Assembly: GCA_900239685.1 (NCBI GenBank)
Contig: OENT01000313.1
Span: 62,001 to 126,000 of the forward strand
DNA: 64,000 nucleotides
DNA from: Rotaria macrura
Taxonomy: Eukaryota; Rotifera; Eurotatoria; Philodinida; Philodinidae
Direction of reading: 5' to 3'
Both the position numbers and the translations under genes were made by a program. The notes below the pieces were generated by a model. The model saw only the letters and a list, made by a program, of their open reading frames with translations. It was not told the DNA's origin and made no database searches. How positions within the stretch are numbered: position 1 is the first letter of the stretch; the number at the start of each line of letters is the position of its first letter. Positions 47,200-61,600 of this stretch are shown one piece after another.

Positions 47200-50100
47200 A
47201 TGCGTGTCGATCCAGTATCTAAAACAACATCAGATGTACTATGCGACTTTGGTGCGAAGTATGATGATTACTGTCGTCAATATCATTTGTTACCTTTGTC
47301 AATTGTTAAAATAAAACTTGATTCTGGAGTTATTGATTTAGATACTGATAATCTTCGGTAATTATTTAACATGTGTTTACTTCGAACCAAAATTTTGATT
47401 TAGATTTGACGATTGGACGCCTCTATGTTCTGCTATTGGCACATGTAAAACACTTCGTTCTCTTACACTACGTAGTCAATATTATAATTCGTTGTCAAAT
47501 AATTTTGCCGAAGGTTTGTATTTTATCTGACAGGAAAAAGAACAAACAATCAATACTTGAATATTTTTTTTTCGATTCAGCTGAACGACGAACATTAAAA
47601 CGAGCTTCATCAGCTTCAAAACGTCCGCCAATATTTCAATCAAAAGAATTACTTTCAAAAATTTGTACACATATCAAAGATAGTCTGTTGATAACGACAG
47701 AACTCGTCTTACTTGAATTCGATGGTCTTCCATTACGTCGTAAAGATTTAACAAGTTTAGCTCAAGTAGAAAGAAAAGAATCACATAGAAAACATTTTAT
47801 CATTCAAACTAATTCATCTATCTTTAAAGGGCATTGCAAAATGTAAATCACTCATTCATTTTCGTCTAACAAATAGTCCCATTGGTGATGAAGGACTTGA
47901 CAGTAAGAGAATTGCTTTTCTAAAAGAACCATTGTATGGAATATAAAATCATTATTCTCTCGTTCAGTTCTTTGTCGACATTTGAATCAAGCAGCAAAAG
48001 TTCGGGAAGTCGATTTTTCAGCCTGCTCGCTCACCAGCCAAGGCGCACATATTATTGCTGACCTTATTCGAGTAAGTGATCAATTTTAAGACAAATACGT
48101 TTTTTAGTGGACTATATTCAACTACTTTACACGAAATAAGTGAATAGATCTACGAATGAATGCTATAAAGAAGAGTTTCGTTCGTTGCTAATCGTGTATG
48201 AGTGTTTTGTTCCTAAGTATCAGATTTAAATAATAATTGCATATTATTTCAAATGTATAAGTTCTACTGAACTGCATTCTAATGTTGTTGGATCTGCTTC
48301 ACTTCGGCAATCATCTTCTTCATAATGATCTGGACGTCGCGAATGAAAAATAGCGAGGCAGATAATTATAAGTATAAGTATTGCAATAACTAGAAGACTA
48401 AAAGTAACAGCTAAATAACCCACTGAGAAAAAAAATCCACTTGGCATCAATGGTGTTGTTTCATTGTTCATTCTGAACACTAAAACAAAGAAAAAAAGTA
48501 TTTAGAAACGCGTTCAAGAACCAACAATAAGAATGTTTAACTATGTAAAAATAAACAACAAGAAACATAATGATCATTGAAAAGCTATTGTTGCGTGTTT
48601 TTCCTATGTCATGACTATGAAGAAGAGAATTATGAAGTCAGGTTCGATCAACTGAGAAGTCATGTTTTTTGTATTTTCTAGCAACAAGGAAATCGACGTC
48701 ATACAGATGTTTGGAAAGAAAGTCTTCGTCATCAACAAAAAGAAAGTCTACCATATCAAAATCCAATGCTTGATCATATGTCTGGTTTACGACGTGTTAC
48801 ACTTAATCGAAACCCACTAATTGGTGATCGTGGTGCAACATTTCTGGCTGAAGTACTTGAGGCTGATCTTTGGATTAAAGGTTAGTATTTATTCAAAAAG
48901 AAAGACTTCTATCTACATCAATCGACTGTTCGAATTGAGAATTTAACGAATCTAATTATACGAACGACTATGGAAATACAGATCACGTTTTGAGAAAGAC
49001 TAGTCTTCTTTTGATAGTTAGTACATTGAGTCCACAAACATTTTCGACATTTTGTCAGTCATTTTGTAAAAGAAACTTTTCTCAATATATCTATGCAATC
49101 AAAGAACATCATTTCATTAGTGATTGATGCCTATGTGCATGGATCGAATTTTCCCCTACATTCATCTTTCATTTCTTCAAAACAGGAAAAATTTCGAAAA
49201 TGTGGTTGTCCAATATCAATCAATTAGTGTATGTTGATATTTTTTAATGTTCTATTAATAATGGTAAGGAGGTTTGCGTTTTCTACTTAGATTTGATTCA
49301 ACCATTCAGTTTCCATAAAGAAATTTCGAACATATAGAAAAACGAAAATAGACCAACTTCTGACGCTTTCGGAAACTGCACCAAGTATAGTCAATCCCTA
49401 GTAACGAATCTATTCCTTGAAATAATTAAATTTCGATGTAATTTGCATTCAAAGTTTGGAATTGTTTTTCTTTCAACAACTATCTGAACGCAACAATCTA
49501 ATTTATCTTAAAAAGAAATCAATAGACATGAAATTTTGAATAGAATGCTAAAAACTCATTACAAATCTAATGCATTCGAGTATTATAATTAGAGCATTGT
49601 AACATCTGTAGAGAGAATTTAGAAGTGAGCATTCGAAGAATTTCTCATGTAACTTGTTGATCTGTCTTGAATTTTTTCATTCGTGTAGTATGACTTTTTA
49701 TTTCTTGTTTATATTCAAAGTACCACTTATTGACTAAAACTTACATTTTGAAGTCATTTATTTTGTTTATTTCTAAACAATGAAAGCTATCGTCAATATT
49801 TCGTTCACTATCTAATCAGTTGGAAAACGAATCTGTTCTTTTCTGGCTTGCACTTTGCATGTCAATATACAACACATTGCTGAATGAAATTGAATGTAAA
49901 ATACGCACTCTCTAGACGCAATAAGGAAATAATAATTTTACGAACGTTTGTCTCTTCCAAAATATATTTATTTATTCCGTATTTGTTTTTTAAATAAGGC
50001 AATTATGTCTGCTTTCAGCTCTTGATCTTCAAGATTGCGCAATATCAACGAATGGTGCAAAAGAATTTCTAAATGCAGCTAAATATAATAGTCTAATACA

Positions 50101-51223
50101 TATAATTGATATTCGTAATAATCCTCTTGTTGATCGTGATATTATGGAGAAGTTAATTGAACAACTGTTAATCAATTGTGAAGACGATCGTTTGTGTGAA
50201 GTTTGTATTTGATTGCGAAAGAGAAGACAAAATAGAGTCCTCGTTTCATTTAGTACAAATGGTTAAAACTTGAATCTCCTCGCCGTCCACGTTCGAAAAT
50301 AGCTCGAACAACAACAACAACAGGTGCTAATCGCCCAGCTTATTTTAATCCCAAAACACCAATCGACCCAGCCAAATTACAACGTAGTAAATCAACTGGT
50401 TCAGTCTCAACTGAACCCAGAAATGATGGAATACCGTGGAGAGCAGCTGCTCGTGCAGGTCGACTGCCGTATGTTGATATCTGATATAAAGATCAATGTA
50501 TTCATCTAGACTACTATTTCATTTCTATCAATATCTAGTGGATTTCCACCTAAATTACCAACACGTACTTTTCATTCATCGGAAGAATCAATCTATGGTG
50601 CTGGTCCTGGTACAGGTGGTGATCTACAACAACAACCATCCATCAAAGAAAATCCCATCGTAAGTTCTTTGATAATGTTCAATACAATAAGATTTTCTTG
50701 AATCTTAAATTTTGTAGAATCGAATACAACGATTAGAAAATAAATTACATGAAGAACGTCAAGCTAGAAAACAATTGGAAGAACAACTTCAGCGGGTAAA
50801 AAAGAAAATAAGCTTGTTTTTGTCGTCATAGTGATCATGGACTGTTTATTGTGAATTAGGTTTTAGCAAAAAATGACTTAGCACAACGAGAACAAGATCA
50901 TTTTTGTGCAGTCGTTGAAAATACATTTCAAAAATTTCAAAAATTTCTTGATTTTCTTCGTTCAAAACGGTAGATACAGATCTACTTATATTTAATCAGT
51001 TTGAGTTTCTCTTTTTATTTCTAGTTTGGGTGAATTAATAACTATGGCTGGTCTTGATGATGCTTTTATTAATCCAGTTGATGAATTTCGTGAAACATCA
51101 TTAACTGTTGCCCATGGATCGAATATAAATCATCAGTTGGTAACAGTAGAAAAAACTGACGGACGTTTACCATCGCAATCATCATCGTCATCTACATCAT
51201 CAGAGACGAATACTAAAAATTGA
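47200..51223 (+). CDS. CEP78: CEP78, centrosomal leucine-rich-repeat protein
   Basis: Twelve exons: 47200-47357, 47404-47513, 47581-47765, 47830-47902, 47968-48071, 48682-48880, 50019-50200, 50254-50468, 50539-50659, 50718-50795, 50860-50969, 51025-51223. They sum to 1734 nt, or 577 aa, shorter than human CEP78 (about 690-720), mainly at the C-tail. Leucine-rich repeats fill about 50-330, with PIGDEGLD, FSACSLTSQGAHIIADLIR, LNRNPLIGDRGA and DIRNNPLVDRDIM matching the human order. A basic, proline-rich linker follows (PWRAAARAGRLPGFPPK, like PWRTAERAKRHRGFP), then a coiled coil and ENTFQKFQKFLDFLRSKRLGELITMAGLD. CEP78 localises to the distal mother centriole and acts in ciliogenesis; human mutations cause cone-rod dystrophy with hearing loss. 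Intron 5 holds a gene on the other strand. RPGRIP1L lies downstream on the same strand. Confidence 0.95.
48244..48471 (-). CDS. Small single-span membrane protein nested in a CEP78 intron
   Basis: A 75-aa frame from ATG at 48471, opposite to CEP78 and inside its fifth intron (48072-48681). The layout is a short polar N-terminus (MNNETTPLMPSG), one strong hydrophobic span (YLAVTFSLLVIAILILIIIC, about 20-40), then HSRRPDHYEEDDCRSEADPT, a basic stop-transfer followed by an acidic tail. A good splice acceptor (T-rich tract, then TTTTAG) stands 9 nt before the ATG on this strand. That suggests a spliced leader exon and favours a real gene. It resembles the SMIM type of small membrane proteins in layout, but I recognise no family. 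Confidence 0.5.
   Translation of the reverse strand: MNNETTPLMPSGFFFSVGYLAVTFSLLVIAILILIIICLAIFHSRRPDHYEEDDCRSEADPTTLECSSVELIHLK
48881..50018 (+). other. CEP78 intron 6, 1.1 kb
   Basis: Bounded by AAAG|GTTAGT and TTTCAG. No convincing open frame or repeat in it. Confidence 0.65.
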
Positions 51224-54200
51224 TCGTAGTGTGTTTGCTTTCGTTGCTCAATGATAATCATGTCTTCGCTTTTGTTTTTTTCACATAGGGTCTCTTAATT
51301 AGTTCTGTGTACATTTGTTTCTTTTGTGCGCGTGTGTGTGTGCGTGTGTGTGCGAGCAAGCGAGTGATTGTTCGTTTCTTACTTGGACAGTTTTGCTAAT
51401 ATTCTTATTTGTTGTTTTCTACTTCGAGTACACGTCGTCATTCGATGGCAAAGCGAACCGAAGAATGCTTTACTCAGTGAACGAATGTATAAAATTTGTA
51501 TTAACCAAAACTTTAAAAAATGAGATGCATATTAGATTGTGTTCAAATTGGTTATTTTTCTTAATAAATAATAATGTAGAATGATTGATAAATTTTATTT
51601 ACATACTTGTGGAGAAAATACATAACAAATATCTTTTTTAATATTGCTTTTTTTCTCTTAGAACTATAAATGGCATGGCGTTGAAAATCGTTTACATTAG
51701 AAAGAATAATATTATTATATGGGGCTCTTATCGAAGAAGTCCTCTGATTGATAAATTTCTTTTGATTCGAAATCATGTAAACATAAATGCAGTCTGAATA
51801 CTCAGAAAAGAGTTCATATGTCTACTGATTATGGGTTATTGACAGGTATATTTTAGATGAATGTCTTGGTTGATCTCAGAAAAAACATTAAGAAAATTGA
51901 TCGTCGAATATTACCTAAAACGTTTTCATGAAAACAAGCTCGTACACGAATAGTTTTCGGCAAATAATTCATATTTTCTTACTTTCACTATTCTAGGATG
52001 TAGCTTTTGTATGAGGATGTTTGCTAACTATTTCATCGAATTTAACGAGTTTGATATCAGCACTGCAAGGCGTAAGGAAATAAATAGCTGTGCAATCTAC
52101 ACTATAAACTATAATGGCTACAAAGGGTCTCGATGACGAAATTCAAGTAGAATGCAGATCAAGACATTAAAAAAAATATGATTTCGGTCATAGAATTTCT
52201 AGAACGATTACTATAGTTGTAATTTTCAGAGACGGATAAATGAGAAGACCGTATTTGTGATGAATTTTTCAGATCAGTGTACTTGATATTTTGTGGTTAA
52301 GTACCCTAACGGTTTGTATAAGTGTGACAGAATCACGTTTTCTCTTCGTGTCTTTGCAATGTCTCATGAAATTGAACTTGATCGAGGCTGACATCTTGTC
52401 AGAGCATGTAAGTGCAGTTGTCCAACAAATGCTGAAAGTTTCATTAAATTTCACGTTTTTGTAACTGTTGTATCATGCAATTTAGGAGTGTGAGGAAATC
52501 ACCGGAAAATGGACTTCGATCTTCAGTGTTGTTTGAAGAATTTGAAAGCTTAATTCAACGATTAGTGTAATAAAAACATTGCTCGTAGGAAATTTATAAC
52601 TTAGATGACTAGGTACTTGTAGAAAAAAAGCGAAAATTTGAAAAATAATTAGCTTTGAGATCTAAGGTAAAAGAAGCATCGTGACGGAACGATGTTTGAA
52701 AAATATTGACGTTTTTCAACTTTTACTTTCTTTAGAACTTTTCAGATAGTTCCTCAAAATAAGTCATCTTATGTCATGCGCGAAGAATTAACGAAGAAAA
52801 AAAATTTGAATTTAATTCATTGGTTTGATTATTCAAAAGTTCTGTTTCAAAAATGTCAGGGATATGTTACACATTATCAATTAAGAAATGTTGCATGTAA
52901 GTCATGATCAGCATGATTTAATCGATTTTACAGATTCCGAGAACATTTTTACACTAGGTAGAGTTGAAAAAGTTGGAAAGGAACTGAAGATTTCGGTTGA
53001 ATCGGATATATTATTGTAAAATATAGAGGATACAAATGAAGGCACGCACATCCATATGAAGTACCTTTTACACCAACACTTTTCAGTAAATCTTGATAGT
53101 CTAAGGAACGATAAAGAAATCATGAGAGAGACTCTTCGATCACACATCGTTTTAATCATGGACTGTATTTTTACGAAATCGAAAGTGTTTCATTGACTAA
53201 GATTTTTTTTCTGGAATTAGAACCTTTTTCAGAAGACATACCCACATAGATAGGAAAAATTAGTTGATTCAATTGGATGGATTTGTTTGTGAGTAGTCCT
53301 AAGTGAATGAGTACATTAGAATATATCCAATGACAATCGTGAAAGTTTTTAGAATTAAGCTTTGTTACATAGATTTTTTAAACACGATGAAAAATATCAA
53401 AGTACACTCTAAAAATATTTAAAGAAGTTATGTAGAACAGTATCCGATACCAAAACCTTATTTTAAGGTTCAATATAAGATTTAGAACTTCACAAGAATT
53501 TCTCAAACAGCTGTAGAATCCTACAAAGATTCTACTGTCAGATACTATTCTGCAAACATCTTTTGTTTTCTTAGAACAGTGCGATTATCGCATTGAAACT
53601 TGACCATACATGCTGAGTGTTCGCTTTATTTAATTCGGATGAAAGCCAACACCAAGAAAGATCTAAATTTCAAGCTTCAATTCATTTCGACATTCTTGTG
53701 AAAAATAGCAGAATACGAACTTTTTCAAATCTTCTTGAATGATACTTAGTATAACTAATTTTTCATGTTTTACAAATCATTTTTGAGTAAAAACTATGTG
53801 CATCATTGCCAACGATCGATAGTATTGTTGATGATAAAAAAGGGTTGACAACTCGTATCATTCCATTCCATAGAGAATGAAAATTTAATGAGGTGTTGCT
53901 ATAAAAGATACTCCATATGCAGCTCATGGGTAACCATATATACATTTGTCTATGTATATATATATATCATAACAATGTATCTACTTGAATTGCAATTTTT
54001 AAATTCTTCCTAACTGTACTAGATTTATCTGTTGTGGAACCAATGGCTGCTTACATTCGATTTCTTCCAAATAACATCTCCAATCCATGTTATAAAAGTA
54101 ACTGAACATCATTCAGGAACAAATTCTCCATTGATAGGTCGAATTCTAAGATCACTTCTACATAATTGAACACATGCTTAGGATTATAACAAAAGAGAAA

Positions 54201-55608
54201 AATAGTATTTTAGAATTTTGTATAAGCTATCTAATCTTCAGTGATTTTGTCACAGCGTTCTTGACCAAACAGAACTTGCATAAAAGTAATCAACCCTTTG
54301 TTTATATGAAGTGCAAAGCAACTATATTTAGAGCACTGCTATTTAGACTTTGAAAAACAACCAATTACTCTTCACTAGAAATGAATTAAATGCATTTACC
54401 ACGACAGATTCACCGTCAGCAATGTATTAAGCATGAGGATGTAAATACATTTAAGAAAGTAACAAAACGTGGTCCTTTCCCTATAACTACATAATATATC
54501 GAAACGACTTATTAATAAATATGGGAAGTCTCGATAAAAAAATATTTGTTTATAAAAAGTCCACAAATAAGAATCTACGTATAGTAAAATTTAACTTCTA
54601 TCACATATGAGACATTTTTCTTTCGTAGCATTTACTTAAACGGCGTAATTAAAAAATATATTTTTTTATATCATTGATATTGTTCTACAAGATGGTTATA
54701 TTGGCATCAACTAATGAAGTTGATCAGCTTTGCCCGCCAACATGTAATCTTACGTGGAGAGGTTGCTAAAACAAACTTTCCCTGAAGATCTGACAGATTC
54801 TATGTTCTCTGATCAACGAAAAGTAATTTTCCAGCTCTACTATTAATTTTAAATCGGTGAACAGATTGGTTATCTGTATGTTGCAAACGAAGTTGAAGAG
54901 AAATCTAAGATGTTATTTAGTAATTTGCAAACGGCAAAATAATTGAAGCATCGTACCATTATCGATTAAAATGATTTTATGTTATTCAAATCTCATCAAA
55001 ACGTTGTTGCTTCATCCTAAAAGTCACACAACATATTCATTTTAGAAGATTCTCTTCATTTGTTGTAACATCGTCATGGCAGTCCACTTAGAAGCAAAGA
55101 TTCTTTCCATAATATTCAAAAATTAATGTAATCTCTATGCATTCCATCGACTGTAGTTGATAATTTGATCGGCTTTTTTCGTCAAAAAAATCGAACAATT
55201 AAATTCTATCACGAAAACAAACGTTTACTCTATCGTATCATATGGATGAGAGATTCTATTAACTATTTATTAATGATCTGTCCACGGTGATGTTATTTAT
55301 CGGTACCATATTCTACAACATTATATTTATTGCTGAACATTAGAATTTATTGTTACCGCTTAGTGCTGCCATCTGTCATTCGAAAAGTATCAAATACATA
55401 TAATGTGAGTAACACATCTTAGTAACAGAACTCATTATACATACTACTATGGTATACTATCATCTAGCAATATAGGAAGTTTCATTTTGATTATTTGCTG
55501 ATAGAAATTAAGTTGAGAGATTAGCAAATCGTTTACATATTCGAGGACATTTTTGGAGATCTGTTTTTAATGTAAAAGAATCTGAATATTGAATAAATAG
55601 GAACAGTG
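51224..55608. other. Spacer between CEP78 and RPGRIP1L
   Basis: It begins with the CEP78 3' UTR, which holds a GT/GC-alternating run (51327-51352) and a candidate AATAAA at 51563-51568. The rest is AT-rich, with only short frames that I do not support. It ends with the RPGRIP1L promoter. Confidence 0.6.
51327..51352 (+). repeat. (GT/GC)n alternating purine-pyrimidine run
   Basis: Alternating GCGCGTGTGTGTGTGCG-type sequence in the CEP78 3' UTR. Such runs can adopt Z-DNA. Confidence 0.8.
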
Positions 55609-58600
55609 ATGGATTTCATTCCTGCACGTGACACAAGTGTTACATCTGGCCTTGACCAGTCTCAAGGTAGTTTTAAAATAAAATACATCGAATCCATGTC
55701 TGTATTTATGATCGGAAATTTTAGGTCAAGCTAAACGAATGTCTAATGAACGTCAAATGATTGCTAAGCTCGATCCTGGCGAACTTCAAGATCGATATTT
55801 ACGTTTATATGATGATCATTTAGTTCTTAAGCAACATGCTCGAAAACAAGAAGAAAAAATTAAAAAGTACGAATGAAGTAAAAAAGAATTTTCAATTTAT
55901 GCTTAATACTCTTCCTTTCTTTAGATTAGCAACGAAATTAACGAAAGTCATTGAAGATAAAAAGAAAAGTGAAGCGATTCCTTTAGGTAGGTAAACAATA
56001 AAATTATATATAAGAAAATGATTATATACATATGGATGTGTTGGAAAATAGGTGCTAGAGTGGGCGCTCGTGACACTGAAACAGAAAGTCTTCTCGAGGA
56101 ATATCGTAATAAAATATCTGAATTACGTGAACAAAACAAATTACTAAAACAACGGGTTGTCATTTCGCAACAACAAGTACAAGCAGCACAACTCATGAAA
56201 AAAACACCTTCTGTGTATGATAATGTTACGTCAAGAATCGACACAGTACGAGAATTTCCTTGATTTATTTATATTTATTATCGCATATGTTAAGGGTCAG
56301 CCAAAACGAATCCCATCACCATTACTCCATAATATACGTGTTATTGGCCCACGCGATTCATCAAGGTAACAACTTTGGTTTGTTTTCTCATTCATTTAGA
56401 CTCTTAGAGATTAGGCATAGGCTCAAGCAACATCACACAGGTTTTCTCTTCTAAAACTACGTATAGATCCATGGATAATATGAGAACTCATTTGTTTTAT
56501 GTATTTTCTATATGAAATTAAACTATACTGTGTGATAATGTGCAAATAGCTTATTCATCTATGAGTATCAAATTAGAACTATTTGGGGGTCTAGGTTGCC
56601 AAATTCTTCATACAATCCTTGGCGACGAAATCTTTTTAAGAGTTGAATCAGACAAGATCTATTTCATTCGCTTTCAAGATATTCAATGAAACGAAATAAA
56701 TAAAATTGATATCATTTCACATGTTGAGAATCGGATCACGCTAATATTTCAGCTTTGTTGCTAGTGTTTGATCATCACAACTATTATGTAAAACTCTATA
56801 CTCATGTTCTCGTGAAAGCATTCATGATATTCTTCATAGAAAAAAACACATGTAAATTCGTAAACAAATCTCGTGATATACTAAAAATTCGTAAAAAAGT
56901 TCAGTTTATTTCACTCCATGAAACTAGCGGAATGATGCAAAACATACTTATGATGGGTGATACGGAATATGGTAATATAGAGACCAAAGTGTTCAACTGA
57001 AATCATAATTATTTTTAATCATGTTCACCAAAGCGAGAAGTATCATGGTTTTTAGTTTTTCTGGTTTTCTAGATAAATGCAAACTTGGAAAGTCATATCG
57101 GAAATATCAACAAATAGAAGGTCTGAAGGAGTTCATAGGCGTACAAGAAAAATTTAGAGAAGTGCATTATTTAGATACGAAACTTTATAAATTGAAAACC
57201 CAGCCAGAATGAATTTTTGTGACGAGAAAAGCTTCGCAAAATTCAAAAGTAACTGTGATGATTTTGAGTAGTTGTGGAGTTCATGAAGAGAGCATCGAGG
57301 AATCGTCAAGAGTATGAAAAGCATTATGAAAACTCCATCGTAACCTAGCGAAATTCTCAAAATTGTATGAAAAACAGTGAAAATGACGTTCTTGGGAAAT
57401 AATTCCATAAAATTTAGTAACATATGGGAAAATGTTTTCTTCACCACGAATCCACGAAAAGCACTAAGGACTAGTTAAGAGTACAAGAAAATTTGGACAA
57501 AATCAGGATCCGTGGTAAAACTTCATTACTATAAAAATGACTGAAAAGATTTTCCCCCCTTGCGCTCACCTATGTCAACTAAGGTTTGAAGATCGCGCAG
57601 TGCAAGCAAAGATATTGTTTCTATAAGAATCGCATGAATATTTTGATAGTCAAACAAAGTATATTAAAAAATAAACTTCATATTCTTGGCACGGACTGAC
57701 ACATTCGAATTTCAATCGATACAGCAAATAGGTATCTGACATACTTTAAATCCCTTGAAAATCCAATTTCACTTCGTTCGAAAACGATAAGAAACTCAGA
57801 TTTTAAAGGATTAGTTAGAGATAGTGATGGGAACATTCATGTCAATCAAACAGTATCGATGTCTTAGGTTTCTTAAACCCGCTCTGTCACTGTTAGCTGA
57901 AAATTTTTGGAGTTAATCAAATACTAATTAATTATTGAGGTAAAATAGAATTTTAGCACATACGATATAAAATATGAAGTGTTTTTTTTCCAGATTGGAT
58001 CATTTGTGGCTATATAAAAGAAATTTTCGATTATAAATCAATTCAACATTCTAAAGTTTTATCGGCTTTAAGGGGAATTGAGTTTGGAAAAAAAACAGAA
58101 GAATCGCAAATATTCAATTGTGTACATTCCGATAATCTCGATAAACCTCATCTCTTTTCTAAATGAAGAGTAGCCATTGCAAAGAAGTGACCTGACTTGA
58201 ATCTTGACTAATGTATTGAGAAGAGAATAAATGAGACAGCACTTATGACAACTAAAAGAATGAAAGGCCACAAGTCGACTAGAGAATGATGTAAAGTCAA
58301 CCGTCTTTAAGTAAAAACAAAAAGAATTACATCGAAAGAAAAAAAAGGACCGTCCCATATAATCGTTCATCGCATAAAATACTGATGAAATAGTTTAAGG
58401 TTTACAGTGTCTGATCTAGCATTGTGAGAATTTTTCGAATTTTTCTTCTAAAATACATGTGTCAAATGTGATCTTTTAATATTTTAGAACTTCTGGAACA
58501 ACTCCAAGATTAAACAGTGCATTATTAGATGATGCTCGTAAGGCAAATAAAGAATTGTAAATATTGAATGTTTTTTATCAAATTTAAAACAAAAGAAAAT

Positions 58601-61600
58601 CAATTGCTGCTGTTGTCTTCTAGAGAAGATTTGCTTGAAAAAGCTCATCAACAACTAAATGTCAATGAACAAGAAATTCAAAATCTTCGTCAACAACTTC
58701 AAAACCGTGATCATGAATATGAACAGAATTTATTGCGTTTAAGAGGTCAAGCAGCAGGTGGTGATTCACGTACTAATTTACAAGAAAACATTGATATGAT
58801 TCGTTTACAACGAGACCTACGTGATAAATCGGATGAATTAAGGCGCTTACAAACTCAATATGCAAATTTTGAATCGGTTTGTTCAATGTTCAACGTTGCA
58901 TTCAACAATTTCCGTTTGATTTTGTTTTTAGCAAAATCGTTCTCTTCAAGTAACCAATGCAGAATTATTAAAAGAAATCGATCGACTTGATAGGCAAATA
59001 AAAGACGAGCAACAACGAGCATTGCAACTACGTACTGAATTAAGAAATGGTTCAAGATCAAATATTCTTATTCAAGAAGTAAAATTGTCGGAAGCTTATA
59101 TCTCCGAAAAATAGCTAGCAATAGATGATTTTTTTTCAACGTTTCATCGATTCAAAACAATTAGTTATGATGATTTCAATATTGTATCAAGATATAATAA
59201 GCATCAGATCTTTAGAGATCGTCGTATCTTACTAGATCGTTAGTCCATTTTCTAAATCTATTGTTCCAATATGATTACGTTTTTACGTAGGAGGAATCAT
59301 GTATTGTCCTAACATGCCAAATATCTTATCTTGCTATATTTACGGAGCTTCTCATTCTATAGATATAGCATATCTAGGTCTTTAGTTCATTGTGAGTGAC
59401 ATCTTCGATGTTCGATTCGATTATATAAGATACAGACTATAGTCTAGTCTCATCTTCAGAAGCAATCATTTTGTATTTTGGGGTGTGGAACTCTTAAACT
59501 CAATAAGATATTCATGTACAGCAAACGACAAAAGTCTTCATCTTGCCAGATCTTCGTTCTCTTACATGCACGAGCTCTGAAACTTGGTACAGTTAGTGTT
59601 CACCTAGAATCGTAGTCCAATATCTTATAGATAACGAGAATACACATAGACAGAAATGGATAGTGTCTATTTTTCTTGTGAATTAAACACTTCTCATAAA
59701 ATGAGTTTCTACGAATCAACCGATCCGTCATTAATTACGGGTATACTTCATCTATCTGCATCGTTAATTTCATTGAAAACTCTAAATCCTTTAAAGAATT
59801 GTGACCAATTCACCTTAACTGTTGGTGAAATGAAAACATCGTAATGTCCTCAGTGGATAACAACTCTTTTGTTCTTCAATAAATCGAGCTCAAATCTTTA
59901 GAAAAGTTTTTCTCGTAGTTGAGTAATATTTTCCAGAATGTTCAAAAAATTATCTATCTCTAAGGGAAAACACCATAAAAATAATCATCATGTTAGTACC
60001 AAGGCCTCAAAAACATTCAGCGACAGTAATGTTGGGGGAAATGAAATTATCATTCGAGTGAAGGAAGAACATACAGCGAGTTTCAATTGTACATATGAAT
60101 TTCAAGCCCTATCAAATTCTTTGTTAAAAAATAAACTAACGCAAAATATAGTAGACAACCTGTTTAGGTTAAAAAGCTTGCAATGAAATTTGTCCCCAAT
60201 CTTTATCATTATCTTGGTTGTATTGTAACTACTGTGGTGATCTCATTCTTCGTATCTACTTTCTTCATGAAGTATAGGCATTTTGATTTCTAGACCGTCT
60301 GTATGTATGTTTGCTAAGATTCAGTAGGATGGAGACTTTTATCGTTTGGTATGCAAGATAAATTAAATTCAAACATGTTGGAGAATATTCAAGCTTAATT
60401 ATCATGCTAGATCAATCATTTTACATATAGATCATACTTTCGATGTTTACTTTAAGTTTTCTTAAATCTTGTTTCGTTATCTATTGAATGCATACAGATC
60501 CTCAAATTGAGATTGATAAAAAAAGAGAATTTCAAACTCATCAGTATATCTTTGTGTAACGGAGGGCAGACGTAAGTCATCTGACTATAGATTAACAGTT
60601 GATTAGTAGCTATCTTTTGAATTCTACGAAGAAAGATCTGAATATTTGATGATAGGTTCTACAGTTTGAATTATGTCCAAACCGCAATATAAATTAGAGC
60701 CTGAAATATCTTTCTCTCCCACCTGACTTTTAAGAAAACAGATCAAGTTAAAAACTATATTTTTCTCTCTCACTACTATCTAAAGAATTGCAACAAAATG
60801 TTCGATACTTTGAAATTTGTTTTGATCTGTTCTTTCGGTAGCTAGATGAGAACTACATCACATCACTAATAGTACCTGTTAACAGCATTTTAAATTAATT
60901 TCCCTTATAGAAACTATTTCTAGAATATTTTATTAATCGAAAAGACTTGTGATGTGATGCGAAAATCAATTATCCTGTCGATGAATGATGAAACTCATCA
61001 TCGTACAAAACAATGTAGTTTATGCTTGTGAACTCGAACATCATCTTTTTGTTCATGAATGAAATGTTGAAAAACTATCGATAAAAATTGACAGATTACA
61101 AAATACGTATATATTACTAAATTTTTTGTTTTAGCTGAATGCTCAAATAGATGATTTTCGTCGTGAATGTGATGTATTAAAAGAAGCCAATACCAAATTA
61201 GTTAGTTCAGCATTTAATGGTGATCGGGAAAAAGAATTTCGTGAAAAAGAACGAGCTTTGAGATTACAAATAGCTCAGCTTGAAGCGACAATCAAAGCGG
61301 ATTTAGGTGAAAGAGGAACGTTACTTGATCGTCTAACATTGGAAAAAGGTACAAATGTATTTGAATTGAAGTGAAAGATTCATCATGCATTGTTACTTTG
61401 GTTTTAATTTCAGATTCAAATCGAAAAACTGATGACGAACATCGTAGTATGCATTTGAAATATTTAGAAATGAAAGAAAAATATGATGATCTAGCAGAAA
61501 AAATGAGATTCTTTGAAAAAGTTGGTTATTGAATTTCTTTCCATACGACGCTATATTTTATTTATTTAGGAGAGTGACATAAATATGAAAGAAATCGAAG

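Noticed and set aside
51327-51584. 89-codon frame starting in the GT/GC run
   Set aside because: It begins with translated microsatellite (cysteine/valine alternation) and lies in the CEP78 3' UTR.
56755-57212. Two frames in RPGRIP1L intron 5 as nested genes
   Set aside because: They are in AT-rich intron sequence and, unlike the pair at 59656-60186, show no matching splice sites or convincing composition.
57550-57562. TTTTCCCCCCTTG as a second copy of the 29638 MITE
   Set aside because: Only about a dozen bases resemble the outer end, and no opposite end or target duplication was found.
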